A DNA stretch of 64,000 nt from Micromonospora sp. WMMD1128 (GTDB taxonomy: Bacteria > Actinomycetota > Actinomycetes > Mycobacteriales > Micromonosporaceae), in the NCBI RefSeq assembly GCF_027497235.1, contig NZ_CP114902.1, positions 2,245,501-2,309,500 on the forward strand, in the 5' to 3' direction. Shown piece by piece: positions 36,584-45,495 of the stretch (positions within the stretch are counted from its first letter, which is position 1; every line of letters begins with the position of its first letter). The position numbers were made by a program, and so were the translations under genes. The notes under the pieces were generated by a model, which saw only the letters and a list, made by a program, of their open reading frames with translations, was not told the origin of the DNA and did not search any database.

Positions 36584-37849
36584 ATGAAGGTCTACTCCCA
36601 CGAACGCCTGGCGCGGCTCGCCGGCGCGCGGGGCATGCCCGAGGAGTACGTGCACGACCTGCGGGTCGTATCCTCGGTGCTGCCGTTCAAGGTCAACCAG
36701 TACGTCGTGGACGAACTCATCGACTGGTCGGCCGTCCCGGACGATCCCATCTTCCGGCTCACCTTCCCACACCGGGACATGCTGCCGCCGGAGCTCTACG
36801 ACCACCTGTCGGCGCTGCACCTGTCCGCAGCCGATCCGGGGGTGATCCGGAAGGCGGCCCGGGACGCCCACGCGCGGCTCAACCCGAACCCGGGCGCCCA
36901 GTTGGAGGCCAACGTGCCCACCCACCGGGGACGCCGGCTGCTCGGCCTGCAACACAAGTACGCCGAGACCGTGCTCGTCTTCCCGTCGCAGGGGCAGACC
37001 TGCCACTCGTACTGCGGCTACTGCTTCCGCTGGGCCCAGTTCGTCGGTAACGCGGAGATCCGGCAGGCCGCCTCGGACGTCGCGGACGTCGCCGGATACC
37101 TCGCCGACCAGCCGGGCGTGACCGACGTCCTGTTCACCGGTGGCGACCCGATGATCATGAGCGCGGCGGTGCTGGACCGGTGGGTGTCCCCACTGCTCGA
37201 CCCGGCGCTGGAGCGGATCCGCACGCTGCGCTTCGGCACCAAGGCGCTGTCGTACTGGCCGGCCCGGTTCACCACCGACCCGGACGCCGACGACCTGCTG
37301 CGCCTCTTCGAGCGGATCGTGGCCGGCGGTCGCCACGTCGCCGTGATGGCCCACTTCTCCCACCCCCGGGAGTTGGCCACCGACGAGGTGCGCCGGGCCA
37401 TCGCCCGGATCCGGGCCACCGGCGCGGTGATCCGCACCCAGGCCCCGCTGATCGCGCACGTCAACGACCGGGCGGGGGACTGGGCGGCGATGTGGCAGCG
37501 GTCGGTGGAGCTGGGCATGGTCCCGTACTACATGTTCGTGGAGCGGGACACCGGCGCGCGCAGCTACTTCAGCGTGCCGCTGGAGCGGGCCTGGCAGGTC
37601 TACACCGACGCGGTCCGGTCGGTCTCCGGGCTGGCCCGCACCGCGCGCGGCCCGGTCATGTCGGCCGCGCCGGGCAAGGTGCTCGTCGACGGCGTGGCGC
37701 GGGTCGGCGGGGCCGACCTGTTCAGCCTGCGCATGCTCCAGGCCCGCGACGCGGGCGACGTGGGTCGGCAGTTCTTCGCCCGGTACGATCCGACCGCGGA
37801 ATGGTTCGACGACCTGCGTCCCGCGCACGGCTCCTGGTGGCCGGCATGA
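36584..37849 (+). CDS. Radical SAM aminomutase-like protein (lysine 2,3-aminomutase/KamA family)
   Basis: This 421-residue protein is homologous in layout to lysine 2,3-aminomutase. The radical SAM cluster cysteines are Cys140, Cys144 and Cys147 (CHSYCGYC), followed by FTGGDPM. A lysine in SAAPGKVLVDG is positioned like the PLP-binding Lys of the family. The region that recognises the lysine side chain in true LAM is not obviously conserved, so another alpha- to beta-amino acid shift is possible. In an NRPS cluster it most likely supplies a beta-amino acid building block. Start chosen at ATG 36584; an in-frame GTG lies three bases upstream. Its stop overlaps the exporter ATG. Confidence 0.83.
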   Translation: MKVYSHERLARLAGARGMPEEYVHDLRVVSSVLPFKVNQYVVDELIDWSAVPDDPIFRLTFPHRDMLPPELYDHLSALHLSAADPGVIRKAARDAHARLNPNPGAQLEANVPTHRGRRLLGLQHKYAETVLVFPSQGQTCHSYCGYCFRWAQFVGNAEIRQAASDVADVAGYLADQPGVTDVLFTGGDPMIMSAAVLDRWVSPLLDPALERIRTLRFGTKALSYWPARFTTDPDADDLLRLFERIVAGGRHVAVMAHFSHPRELATDEVRRAIARIRATGAVIRTQAPLIAHVNDRAGDWAAMWQRSVELGMVPYYMFVERDTGARSYFSVPLERAWQVYTDAVRSVSGLARTARGPVMSAAPGKVLVDGVARVGGADLFSLRMLQARDAGDVGRQFFARYDPTAEWFDDLRPAHGSWWPA

Positions 37850-39141
37850 GCGCCGCCACGCAGCCGGCCCCGACCACATCCGACGAGGAGCCGATGCCCA
37901 CCGTCACCGATCCGCCGGTGCCGGGCGCCGAGCGCCCGGTCAGCCTCTGGCGCAACCGCGACTTCAACCTGCTCTGGATCAGCCAGTGCTTCTCCGACCT
38001 CGGCGCCGCCATGTCGAATCTGGCGATGCCGCTGCTGGTGCTCTTCCTCACCGGCTCGGCCGCCCAGGCCGGTCTGGTCGGCAGCGCGGGGCTGCTCACC
38101 ACGCTCGCCTGCCGGTTGCCGGCCGGTGTGGTGGCCGACCGCTTCTCCCGCCGTACGCTGCTGGTGGCCTGTGACGTGATCCGGCTGGTGGTCTACCTGG
38201 CGCTTGCCGGCGCGGTGCTCGCCGGGATCGCCAACCTGCCGATGGTCCTGGTGGTCACCGTGATCGGCGCCGCCGCCAACGCGGTCTTCGGCACCGCGGA
38301 GCACGCCGCGGTGCGCAACCTCGTGCCGGGTGCGCAGTTGTCCACCGCCGTCGCGCGCAACGAGGCCCGCTCCTACGGCACCCAGCTCGCCGGGCCGCCG
38401 TTGGGTGGCCTGCTCTACGGGCTCGGCCGGTCCCTGCCGTTCGTCGGCAACGCGCTGTCCTATCTGCTCTCCCTGCTGGCGGTGCTGCTCATCCGCCGGC
38501 CGATGGAGCAGCCCCGCACCGAGCAGGCCCGGCAGTCCGGCGGCGCCGCGGTGGCCGAGGGCATCCGGTTCGTGCTGGCCAACCCGTTCCTGCGGGCGCT
38601 GCTGGTGATCGCGGCGCCGCTGAACATGGCCTTCACCGGGATGATCTTCACGATCATCGTGTCCCTTCAGCGCTCCGGCACCCCCTCGGTCCTGGTCGGC
38701 CTGGCCAGCACGATCTTCGGGCTGGGCGGCTTCCTGGGCGCGCTCGCCGCGCCGGCGGTGCAGCGCTGGCTGCGACTGCCCGCGCTGGTGATCGTGCTGT
38801 GCTGGGCCACCACCGTGTTGATGGCGAGCAGCGCGTTCGTGTCGACGAGCGTGCTGGCCGCGATGCCACTGGCGGCGGCGGTGTTCCTCGGCCCGACCGC
38901 CAACGCGGTGCTCTTCGGCTATCAGGCGGCGATCACCCCGGACCGGCTCCAGGGGCGGGTGGTGAGCGTCATCTTCCTGGCCGCCACCTCGGCCGCCGCG
39001 CTCGCGCCCGGCCTGGCGGGGCTGCTGCTGGCCCACTTGTCGGCCGCCGTGACGATGCTTGTCTTCGCCGGCCTGGTCGCGGTCTCGGCGGTCACCGCGA
39101 CGCTGAGCAGCGGCATCAGGTCGATGAGCACAGTCGACTGA
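37846..39141 (+). CDS. MFS transporter, probable peptide exporter
   Basis: This 431-residue major facilitator protein has about twelve hydrophobic segments and a 40-residue cytoplasmic N-terminus. Family loop motifs include RLPAGVVADRFSRRTLL between helices 2 and 3, and a related loop later (TPDRLQGRVVSV). It resembles the EntS-like exporter subfamily found in peptide and siderophore clusters. The start overlaps the aminomutase stop, making it the last gene of the NRPS operon, with a likely role in product export or self-protection. Confidence 0.88.
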   Translation: MSAATQPAPTTSDEEPMPTVTDPPVPGAERPVSLWRNRDFNLLWISQCFSDLGAAMSNLAMPLLVLFLTGSAAQAGLVGSAGLLTTLACRLPAGVVADRFSRRTLLVACDVIRLVVYLALAGAVLAGIANLPMVLVVTVIGAAANAVFGTAEHAAVRNLVPGAQLSTAVARNEARSYGTQLAGPPLGGLLYGLGRSLPFVGNALSYLLSLLAVLLIRRPMEQPRTEQARQSGGAAVAEGIRFVLANPFLRALLVIAAPLNMAFTGMIFTIIVSLQRSGTPSVLVGLASTIFGLGGFLGALAAPAVQRWLRLPALVIVLCWATTVLMASSAFVSTSVLAAMPLAAAVFLGPTANAVLFGYQAAITPDRLQGRVVSVIFLAATSAAALAPGLAGLLLAHLSAAVTMLVFAGLVAVSAVTATLSSGIRSMSTVD

Positions 39142-39244
39142 CTCGGCAGAGGCCGGACGGGCGCGCCAGATACACGTCGAACGGTCAGTACGGACGTACC
39201 GGCCGGCCCTTGGCGGGGGTGGGGGAACGTGCTGGACTGAACGG

Positions 39245-40468
39245 GTGACCACCGTCCCACCGGGAGGTCAGGTGTCCCGTTTCCCGTACCGCCCCGACGT
39301 CGTGCTCGCGCCGGCGTGGGTGGCGGAGCGCCCCGAGACGATCGACCGGCTCAACGAGTTGCTGGCCGACGCGGGCTTCGGTCGTCCGCTGTCGCCGCCG
39401 GCCGCCCCTGCGCCCCCTGACGTCGCACTGATCGAGGTGCCCGTCCAGGGTGACCCGGTGGCCGTGGCCAGGGCCAGCCGCTGGCTGTCCGGCCGTGCCG
39501 AGGGCGTGCCCGAGTGCCTGCCCGACTACGAGTGCACGGCCGCCACCGTGGAGGACGGCGCCCGGCGGGAAGCCAACCTCTACCCCAACTACCGGGCTGG
39601 TGGGCGCAAGAGCGGCCACGGCACCGTCGCCTGGCTCCCGGCGCCCGACCACGTGATGCCACCGAAACCCCGACGCCGTCCGGACCGCGACTTCCCGGCC
39701 GGACGGCCCGTGGTGGCGCTGCTCGACACCGGGGTACGGGAGCACGACTGGCTGGTGGAGGCGGACGGCGAGCCGTGCTGGGAGGAGGCGGAGGGGTGGA
39801 CGCCGCCGCGCGCCATTCCGGAGATCGCGGGTCAGGACGGTCGCGGCGACGAGAGCGACGAGGTGGATTTCGGCAGCCACTGGGGGCACGGCACGTTCCT
39901 CACCGGACTGATGCGGCTGGAAGCGCCCGACGCGAAGATCCTCTCGGTACGGGTGATGAGCGACGCCGGTCGGGTCAGCGACCTGAACGCGGCACACGCA
40001 CTGAACTGGCTGGCCGACCGGGCCGGCGACGGCCGTCGGCTCGACGTGGTGCTGACCGCGTTCGGCCGTCCCGGCTCGGATGGGGACGAGGAGCTGAGAC
40101 CGGTCCGGAAAGCACTGGAGCGGTTGGCGGACCTCGGCGTCCAGGTGGTCGCCTCGGCCGGCAACGGCGGCGCCGACGATCCGGTCTATCCGGCGGCGTT
40201 CGCGGCCGACCCGACGCTCACGGTGATCAGCGTCGGGGCCCGCTCCTCGCCGACCGTGCGGGCGCCCTACAGCAATCACGGGGTGTGGGTGAGCCGGTGG
40301 CACGAGGGCACCCATGCGGTGAGCACCATGCCGTTGGCCACGACCCCCGCCGCGACGGGGGGCGCGTACGCCTACTGGAGCGGCACGTCGTTCGCGGCGG
40401 CTAGGTGCGCGGGCCGGCTCGCCCACCGGTTGGCGCCGGCGTCCGCGCCCGTGCGGCTCCCGGAGTGA
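39245..40468 (+). CDS. Subtilisin-like (S8) serine peptidase, cytoplasmic
   Basis: This 407-residue S8-family peptidase has a complete triad: Asp161 in ALLDTGV, His215 in HWGHGTF, Ser382 in GTSFAAA. The oxyanion region SAGNGG is also present. There is no signal peptide or propeptide-like hydrophobic start, so it probably acts in the cytoplasm. The first 150 residues are not a known inhibitor domain and could be a recognition module. The sigma factor starts four bases after its stop and a TPR-CHAT protein lies three genes on, suggesting that it is part of a signalling module. The GTG at 39245 is chosen; an in-frame GTG at 39272 is possible. Confidence 0.86.
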   Translation: MTTVPPGGQVSRFPYRPDVVLAPAWVAERPETIDRLNELLADAGFGRPLSPPAAPAPPDVALIEVPVQGDPVAVARASRWLSGRAEGVPECLPDYECTAATVEDGARREANLYPNYRAGGRKSGHGTVAWLPAPDHVMPPKPRRRPDRDFPAGRPVVALLDTGVREHDWLVEADGEPCWEEAEGWTPPRAIPEIAGQDGRGDESDEVDFGSHWGHGTFLTGLMRLEAPDAKILSVRVMSDAGRVSDLNAAHALNWLADRAGDGRRLDVVLTAFGRPGSDGDEELRPVRKALERLADLGVQVVASAGNGGADDPVYPAAFAADPTLTVISVGARSSPTVRAPYSNHGVWVSRWHEGTHAVSTMPLATTPAATGGAYAYWSGTSFAAARCAGRLAHRLAPASAPVRLPE

Positions 40469-40472
40469 CGTC

Positions 40473-41063
40473 GTGTCCACGGTGTCCGGAAGCCCGGTGG
40501 ACCGCGCGACCCGGCTCGGCGAGTGCCTCGACCGGGCCCGGGCGGGCGACCGGGGCGCCCTCGACGAGGTGGTCCGGGAGCTCAACCCGTTGCTGTGGCG
40601 CGTCGCCCGCGCCCAGGGTCTGACCGCCGAGGAGGCCGCCGACGTCGTGCAGACGACCTGGCTGGAGCTGGTACGCGGACTGCACGCCATCCGGTCCTCG
40701 ACGTCGCTCGCCGCGTGGCTGGTGACCACCACCCGCCGGGAAGCCTGGCGGGTGCGCGGGCTCGCGCAGCGGCAGGCCCCGCACCCCGCGGCGGACCTCG
40801 AATCCTCGCCCGACCCGGATCCCGGCCCGGTCGACGTGCTGCTGTCCGAGGAACGTGACCGGGCGCTGTGGCGGCACGTCGCGCGACTGCCGGAGCGGTG
40901 CCGGACGCTGCTGCGGATCGTCGCCCACGTCGATCGTCCCGACTACGCGGCGGTGGCCCAGGCGCTGGGCATGCCACGCGGCAGCATCGGACCGACCCGT
41001 GGCCGGTGCCTGGCGAAGCTGCGGGAGTTGCTGGCCGCCGACTCGACGTGGAGCCCCACATGA
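40473..41063 (+). CDS. ECF-type RNA polymerase sigma factor
   Basis: This 196-residue sigma-70-like factor has a region 2 in the first half (RELNPLLWRVARAQGLTAEE, ADVVQTTWLELVRGL) and a region 4 helix-turn-helix near residues 135-180 (DYAAVAQALGMPRGSIGPTR). It lies in an operon with a subtilase and a CHAT protein, and no classical anti-sigma factor with a zinc-binding or membrane segment is encoded alongside. The next protein overlaps its stop (ATGA) and is the best candidate partner. Control by proteolysis is a reasonable inference. Confidence 0.9.
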   Translation: MSTVSGSPVDRATRLGECLDRARAGDRGALDEVVRELNPLLWRVARAQGLTAEEAADVVQTTWLELVRGLHAIRSSTSLAAWLVTTTRREAWRVRGLAQRQAPHPAADLESSPDPDPGPVDVLLSEERDRALWRHVARLPERCRTLLRIVAHVDRPDYAAVAQALGMPRGSIGPTRGRCLAKLRELLAADSTWSPT

Positions 41064-41548
41064 CCGCCCCGCACTCCGCCGACCAGCCGCTCGACGACCT
41101 GGACCAGGCGATCCTGGACCAGTTGGCCGCGGTGCTCACCCGACTGGATCCGCCGCCCGCCGATCTCGACGACCGGGTGCGCCTCGTGCTGGACCTCGAC
41201 GACGTCGACCGGGAGGTCGCCCGGCTGCGCGACGAGCACCTCGTCGGCACGGTCCGGGGCACCGAACGGAGCCGTACCCTGACGTTCGACTCGGAGAGCC
41301 GGACCGTGATGATCACGATCGTGGACCGGCCCGACGGCCTCGTACGGGTCGACGGCTGGCTCGCGCCCGGCGCCGCCGTGCGCGTCGAACTGCGGCACCC
41401 GGCTCCCGACCCGGCCCAGACCGTGGAGTCCGACGCGGAGGGGCGGTTCGTGCTGGACGGCGTGCCGCACGGCTTGGCGCAGCTCGTCGTGCACCCGGCG
41501 CCGGGCGAACACACGCCGCAGGTGGTCACGCCGGCCCTCGCCCTGTGA
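41060..41548 (+). CDS. Small acidic protein with carboxypeptidase-regulatory-like beta-sandwich
   Basis: This 162-residue protein is translationally coupled to the sigma gene and has no recognised function. The N-terminal third is acidic and helical (DQPLDDLDQAILDQLAAVL ... LDDVDREVARLRD). The rest looks like a beta-sandwich (GLVRVDGWLAPGAAVRVEL, EGRFVLDGVPHGLAQLVV) similar to carboxypeptidase-regulatory-like domains. It has no membrane segment or cysteine cluster. Position suggests a sigma-binding or adaptor role, possibly a substrate of the adjacent proteases. Confidence 0.7.
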   Translation: MTAPHSADQPLDDLDQAILDQLAAVLTRLDPPPADLDDRVRLVLDLDDVDREVARLRDEHLVGTVRGTERSRTLTFDSESRTVMITIVDRPDGLVRVDGWLAPGAAVRVELRHPAPDPAQTVESDAEGRFVLDGVPHGLAQLVVHPAPGEHTPQVVTPALAL

Positions 41549-41549
41549 C

Positions 41550-44072
41550 GTGGAGCCGGCCGTGCTCGCCCGCCGGGCAGCCCGCTGGCACGCGGCGGGC
41601 GTGGCTTCGAGCGACGCCGGCCAGCCGGGTCGGGCCGCCCGGGAACTGCGGGCGGGCCTGCGGTTGGCCAGGCACAACCCGGCCCTGCGCGAGGTCCACG
41701 TCCGGCTGCTGATCAGTCTCGCCTGGGCCGAGTCCGAACGGGGTCGGGTGGAGCTGGGCTTCCGGTTGCTCGACGAGGCCGAGGCGCTCGTGGCCGCGCC
41801 GCAGTGGCCGATCCTGCTCGGCCAGCGAGCCCTCCTGCTCAAGCGCAGCGGTCGCAACGCGGAGGCGTTGCGTCAGTACGACGCGGCCGTCGGCCTGTTG
41901 AACGACATGGCGCATCCGTCCGACCTGGTCAAGGCGCTCAACAACCGCAGCCTCGTGCACCTGGAGGCGGGCCACGTCCGGCTGGCCCGGGCCGACCTGC
42001 GACGTTGCGTCGAGATCGCCGCACGACACGGGTTCACCCTGCATGTGGCGATGGCGCGGACGAACCTGGGTTGTCTCGACGTGATCGCCGGTGACCTGCC
42101 CTCCGCGTTGCGCGCGTTCACCCTGTCCGACGCCGACTACCGGTCGCTCGCGCCGGGCCGGCTCGCGAACCTGGCCGTGGAACGGGCCCGCGCACTTGTC
42201 GCGGCCGGGCTCTACCGGGAGGCGGACCGGCAACTGGCTGATGCGGTGCAGCGGGCGACGCAGCAGCAGCTCGGACACACGTACGCCGATGCGCTCCAGG
42301 TCCGCGCGGAGGCGGCCCTGCTCGCCGGCGAGCCGATCGCTGCCGCCCGGTGGGCGTCGCGAGCCCGGGCCGCGTTCCTCGGCCGGGCCAACGTCCGCCG
42401 GGCCGCTCTCGCCGCGCTGCTCGAGCTGCGCGCCGACCAGGCGGCCGGCGCGGTCGACCAGGAGACGGTGTTACGGCGAGCCGGGGCGCTGGCCGGGCGG
42501 TTGACCCGGCTCGGGCTGACGGAGGACGCCCGGGTCGCCCACCTGGTCAAGATCCGGGCGTTGGTGTCCGCGGGACGACCGCGGCGGGCTGCGGAGCAGA
42601 TCGGGCGACAGGCCGGACCACGGCGGACCGACCGGCTCGACACGCGCCTGCTCTGGCACCTGACCCGGGCGGAGGTGGCGGCCTCCGCCGGCCGGGCCGG
42701 TGAGGCTCGGCGGAGCCTGCTGGCCGGAGTGACCGCGCTGCACCGGTACCGCGCCCGGTTCGGCTGCGCCGATCTTCAGACGGGGGCCGCGGTGCACGGC
42801 CGCGACCTGGCCCGGGCCGGGCTTGCCGCGGCGTTGTCCGGTGGCTCGGCCAACGCCGTCTACCGGTGGTCCGAGCGCGTTCGGGCTCAGGCGCTGCTGC
42901 TGCCGCCGGTACGACCCCCCGATGACCCGATCGCCGCCGAGGCCCTGGAGGAACTGCGCCAGTTGCGGCACAGCCTCCGTGAGGCCGAACTCGCCGGCCG
43001 CCCGACGCGGAGCTTCCGCAGCCGGTCGGAGGAGCTCCAGCGGGTGATCCGGGAGCGGGCCTGGGCGACCCCGGGCCCTCGGGACGCGGTGCCCTCGGCG
43101 CCGGCGCCGCTTGCCGCCGTGACGGCGGAGCTGGCCGGCGCGGCGCTCGTGCTGTACGTGAACGCCGGGGACATCCTGCACGCGCTCGTGGTCACCGACC
43201 GGGCGGCCACGGTGGTGGCGCTCGGCCGGCGCGCCACGGCCGAGGAGGCGGTCCGGCGGTTGCGCGCCGACCTCGACGCGCAGGCGGGCCGCGCCATGCC
43301 CGGACGGCTGGCCGCGGTGGTCCGCGCCGCAACTCGACGGGATGCCGACCTGGTGGGCGCGACGGTGCTCGACCCGGTTCTTCCCCTGGTCGGCGATCGG
43401 GAACTGGTGGTGGTTCCGACCGGGATGCTGCTGACCACGCCGTGGCACACACTGCCGGCGTGCGCGTCCCGGCCGGTCACGGTGGCGCCGTCGGTCGCGG
43501 TCTGGTTGGCCGCCCGGCGTCGCCTGCACGCCGGCGCCCCCACCGGCGGCGCGGTGGTGGTGTCGGGTCCGGGTATCCACCGGGGTGAGGCGGAGGCCCG
43601 GGCCGTGGCATCGCTGCATCCGGGCGCGGTGGTGCTGACCGGAGCGGAGGCGACCCCGGCCGCGGCGCTCATCGCGCTGGCCGGCGCCCGCGTCGCCCAC
43701 GTCGCCGCGCACGGACAGCACCAGACCGAGAACCCGTTGTTCTCCACGTTGGAGCTGACCGGCGGCCCGCTTATGGGTTACGACGTGCAGGGGCTGCGGG
43801 TCGCGCCGCGTACCGTCGTGCTGTCCTGTTGTGACCTGGGCCTGACCGACGTGCGGCACGGCGACGAGGCGCTCGGCATGCCGACCGCCCTGCTCGCCGC
43901 GGGCACCGCCACGGTCGTCGCGAGCGTCGCCCGGGTCGGCGACGAGGCGGCGACGGAGGCGATGGTGGCCTATCACCGCGCGGTCGGGGCGGGCCGGAGC
44001 CCGGCCGCGGCGCTGGCCGAGGCGGCAACCGGCGACCAGCCCTCGGCCTTCGTGTGTTTCGGCGCCGGCTGA
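41550..44072 (+). CDS. TPR-CHAT protein (caspase-like protease)
   Basis: This 840-residue protein has an N-terminal array of TPR-like helical pairs over roughly residues 1-450 and a C-terminal CHAT domain. CHAT domains are caspase-like cysteine protease folds. The likely dyad is His721 in HVAAHGQHQTENPLF and Cys761 in LSCCDLG. The TPR region would sense a partner or ligand and gate the protease. It starts one base after the preceding stop. Proteins of this architecture act in bacterial immunity and signalling, for example in the Craspase complex where TPR-CHAT cleaves a factor that controls an ECF sigma. Here there is no CRISPR component, and the sigma is in the same operon. Confidence 0.85.
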   Translation: MEPAVLARRAARWHAAGVASSDAGQPGRAARELRAGLRLARHNPALREVHVRLLISLAWAESERGRVELGFRLLDEAEALVAAPQWPILLGQRALLLKRSGRNAEALRQYDAAVGLLNDMAHPSDLVKALNNRSLVHLEAGHVRLARADLRRCVEIAARHGFTLHVAMARTNLGCLDVIAGDLPSALRAFTLSDADYRSLAPGRLANLAVERARALVAAGLYREADRQLADAVQRATQQQLGHTYADALQVRAEAALLAGEPIAAARWASRARAAFLGRANVRRAALAALLELRADQAAGAVDQETVLRRAGALAGRLTRLGLTEDARVAHLVKIRALVSAGRPRRAAEQIGRQAGPRRTDRLDTRLLWHLTRAEVAASAGRAGEARRSLLAGVTALHRYRARFGCADLQTGAAVHGRDLARAGLAAALSGGSANAVYRWSERVRAQALLLPPVRPPDDPIAAEALEELRQLRHSLREAELAGRPTRSFRSRSEELQRVIRERAWATPGPRDAVPSAPAPLAAVTAELAGAALVLYVNAGDILHALVVTDRAATVVALGRRATAEEAVRRLRADLDAQAGRAMPGRLAAVVRAATRRDADLVGATVLDPVLPLVGDRELVVVPTGMLLTTPWHTLPACASRPVTVAPSVAVWLAARRRLHAGAPTGGAVVVSGPGIHRGEAEARAVASLHPGAVVLTGAEATPAAALIALAGARVAHVAAHGQHQTENPLFSTLELTGGPLMGYDVQGLRVAPRTVVLSCCDLGLTDVRHGDEALGMPTALLAAGTATVVASVARVGDEAATEAMVAYHRAVGAGRSPAAALAEAATGDQPSAFVCFGAG

Positions 44073-44136
44073 GCCACGCGAGCCGGAGCGGGTCGGCCGC
44101 GGGTATCCAGTCGGCGGCTCCGTCCCCCATCCAGGC

Positions 44137-45096
44137 ATGACTGACCACACCATGAGAAGGCTCCCACGCCGTGCGGCTCTCGCCGCCGGCCTCACCGTGC
44201 TCACGCTGGCAGCCAGCCCTCTGGCCGGGTGCCGGACGAACGGCGGCGCGTCCGGTGGCGGCGCCGCGAACGGCTCGGTCGCCGGCGCGGCCGACGGCCT
44301 CGCGAAGGTCGCCGGTGGCGGCTGCCCGGCGGCCGGCACCCGGACCGGCGGGCTGCTGCCGAAGCTGGGCGAGGAGGACTACACCTCGATCGAGAACCCC
44401 TGCCTGCCCTACACGGATCTGGTGAGCGAGGTGACGGGGCGGATCGTTCCCGGGCAGCGGGCCCAGGCCGGGCAGTTCCTCGACCACCTCGGCCGGTTCG
44501 CCGACCGGCTCGGTCAGGTCAACGACGCCGTCGAGTGCGCGTACCGGACGGACCGGCTGGCGGTGCGCATCTACCAGAGCCGGCGCGACTCGTGGGCCGT
44601 CGGCGTCGTGGCGGTCGTCCGGGGCCGCCTCGGCGCGGTCGCCGACACCACCGCCTGCTTCCTGATCCAGCAGATCCCACTCCTGGGCCTGGCCACCCAG
44701 GGCGACGGACCGCGCCGGGACGCTCCGGCGTACTGCTTCGACACCACCCACCAACGGCGGGGCGGCGAGGACTACACCATCATGTGGATCGGCTCGTCCT
44801 CGTTGACCTGCCGAGGGCTCCAGGAGGGCCTGGTCCCGGGCGACGGCCGGCTCGTCGCGGTGGCGGCCCGGACCGGTGCGTCCCTCCGCTCGGGTCCGGG
44901 CACCTCAGCCCGGGCGTTGCGACAGGTGCCCGGCGGCACGCTGGGCCGGATGACCTGCTACCGCCGCGGCGAAGCCGTCGACGGCGAGGACGCCTGGGCG
45001 CGGGCGACGGTCCTCGGCGACACGGGCTGGATCGCGGCGGCGTACCTGGACAGCTCCCTGCCGATCCGGAGCGCCCCCGTCTGCTCGGACGGTTGA
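44137..45096 (+). CDS. Lipoprotein with C-terminal SH3-like domain
   Basis: This 319-residue exported lipoprotein has a twin-Arg-containing basic start, a hydrophobic segment and a lipobox LAGC near residue 31, followed by a Gly/Ala-rich linker. The middle part has several cysteines and no recognised fold. The last 80 residues resemble a bacterial SH3 domain (VAARTGASLRSGPGTSARAL ... WIAAAYLDSS), usually a peptidoglycan-binding or protein-binding module. It lies 64 bases after the CHAT gene on the same strand and before the peptide gene, so it may be the envelope component of the same locus. A second in-frame ATG is at 44152. Confidence 0.75.
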   Translation: MTDHTMRRLPRRAALAAGLTVLTLAASPLAGCRTNGGASGGGAANGSVAGAADGLAKVAGGGCPAAGTRTGGLLPKLGEEDYTSIENPCLPYTDLVSEVTGRIVPGQRAQAGQFLDHLGRFADRLGQVNDAVECAYRTDRLAVRIYQSRRDSWAVGVVAVVRGRLGAVADTTACFLIQQIPLLGLATQGDGPRRDAPAYCFDTTHQRRGGEDYTIMWIGSSSLTCRGLQEGLVPGDGRLVAVAARTGASLRSGPGTSARALRQVPGGTLGRMTCYRRGEAVDGEDAWARATVLGDTGWIAAAYLDSSLPIRSAPVCSDG

Positions 45097-45209
45097 GCGG
45101 CAGCCGGTCGGAACGGAATCCGGCGGCTCGGTATCTGGCGGCGGCCCCGCCGCCACACATGAGCAAGGCCGGCGGGAAGCCGTCCCAGCCGGGGAAGGGA
45201 GCAGGACCG

Positions 45210-45443
45210 ATGTGTGTCATTCAGGTCGGTGCCGAGGATCTGGAGAACATCCTCGCCAGCCGAGGGCCGGACATCGCCGGTGAGGAGGCTGCCGCGTGCG
45301 GAGTCCAGGTCGGGACGCCGGAGCTGAGCCGGATCCTGGCCAACCGCAAGGCCGCGCCGCTCGCGGCCGAGGCGGCCTGCGGAATCCAGGTCGGCGCGCC
45401 GGAGAACGTCGCGTTGCCGCGCGACGCCGATCCGGCCGCCTAG
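45210..45443 (+). CDS. Candidate RiPP precursor with three C-x-x-Q-V-G repeats
   Basis: This 77-residue peptide contains three units beginning at Cys2, Cys30 and Cys57: CVIQVGAEDL, CGVQVGTPEL and CGIQVGAPEN. The spacing is 28 and 27 residues. The first two units continue with a matching ILASR/ILANR ending. There are no other cysteines. A strong ribosome site (GAAGGGAG, eight bases before) supports ATG 45210; an in-frame ATG at 45159 would add 17 residues. A radical SAM/SPASM gene follows after a hairpin. I infer a substrate peptide in which each repeat is modified, but I do not recognise the family. Confidence 0.72.
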   Translation: MCVIQVGAEDLENILASRGPDIAGEEAAACGVQVGTPELSRILANRKAAPLAAEAACGIQVGAPENVALPRDADPAA

Positions 45444-45460
45444 CCGGACGCACCACTCGC

Positions 45461-45495
45461 GGGGCCCGCCGTCCGCCGCACGGCCGGCGGGCCCC
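45461..45495 (+). terminator. Strong hairpin between peptide and maturase genes
   Basis: GGGGCCCGCCG at 45461-45471 and CGGCGGGCCCC at 45485-45495 form a perfect 11-bp stem with a 13-base loop, 17 bases after the peptide stop. It probably acts as a partial terminator or RNA stabiliser that keeps precursor expression above that of the maturase. Confidence 0.65.

Noticed and set aside
12173..39141. Epimerisation, methylation or cyclisation domains within the NRPS genes
   Set aside because: Searched by motif: none of the inter-domain gaps is long enough and no N-methyltransferase or heterocyclisation DxxxxD motif is visible. Only the CHAVLDG condensation domain is unusual.
39245..44072. CRISPR link for the TPR-CHAT protein (Craspase-like)
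   Set aside because: No repeat-spacer array and no Cas7-11/gRAMP gene in the window; only the TPR-CHAT and ECF sigma parts are shared.
45159..45209. Longer start for the repeat peptide at ATG 45159
   Set aside because: It would add a Lys/Gly/Pro-rich 17-residue segment but has no good ribosome site, while ATG 45210 follows GAAGGGAG at ideal spacing. It remains possible as a leader extension.
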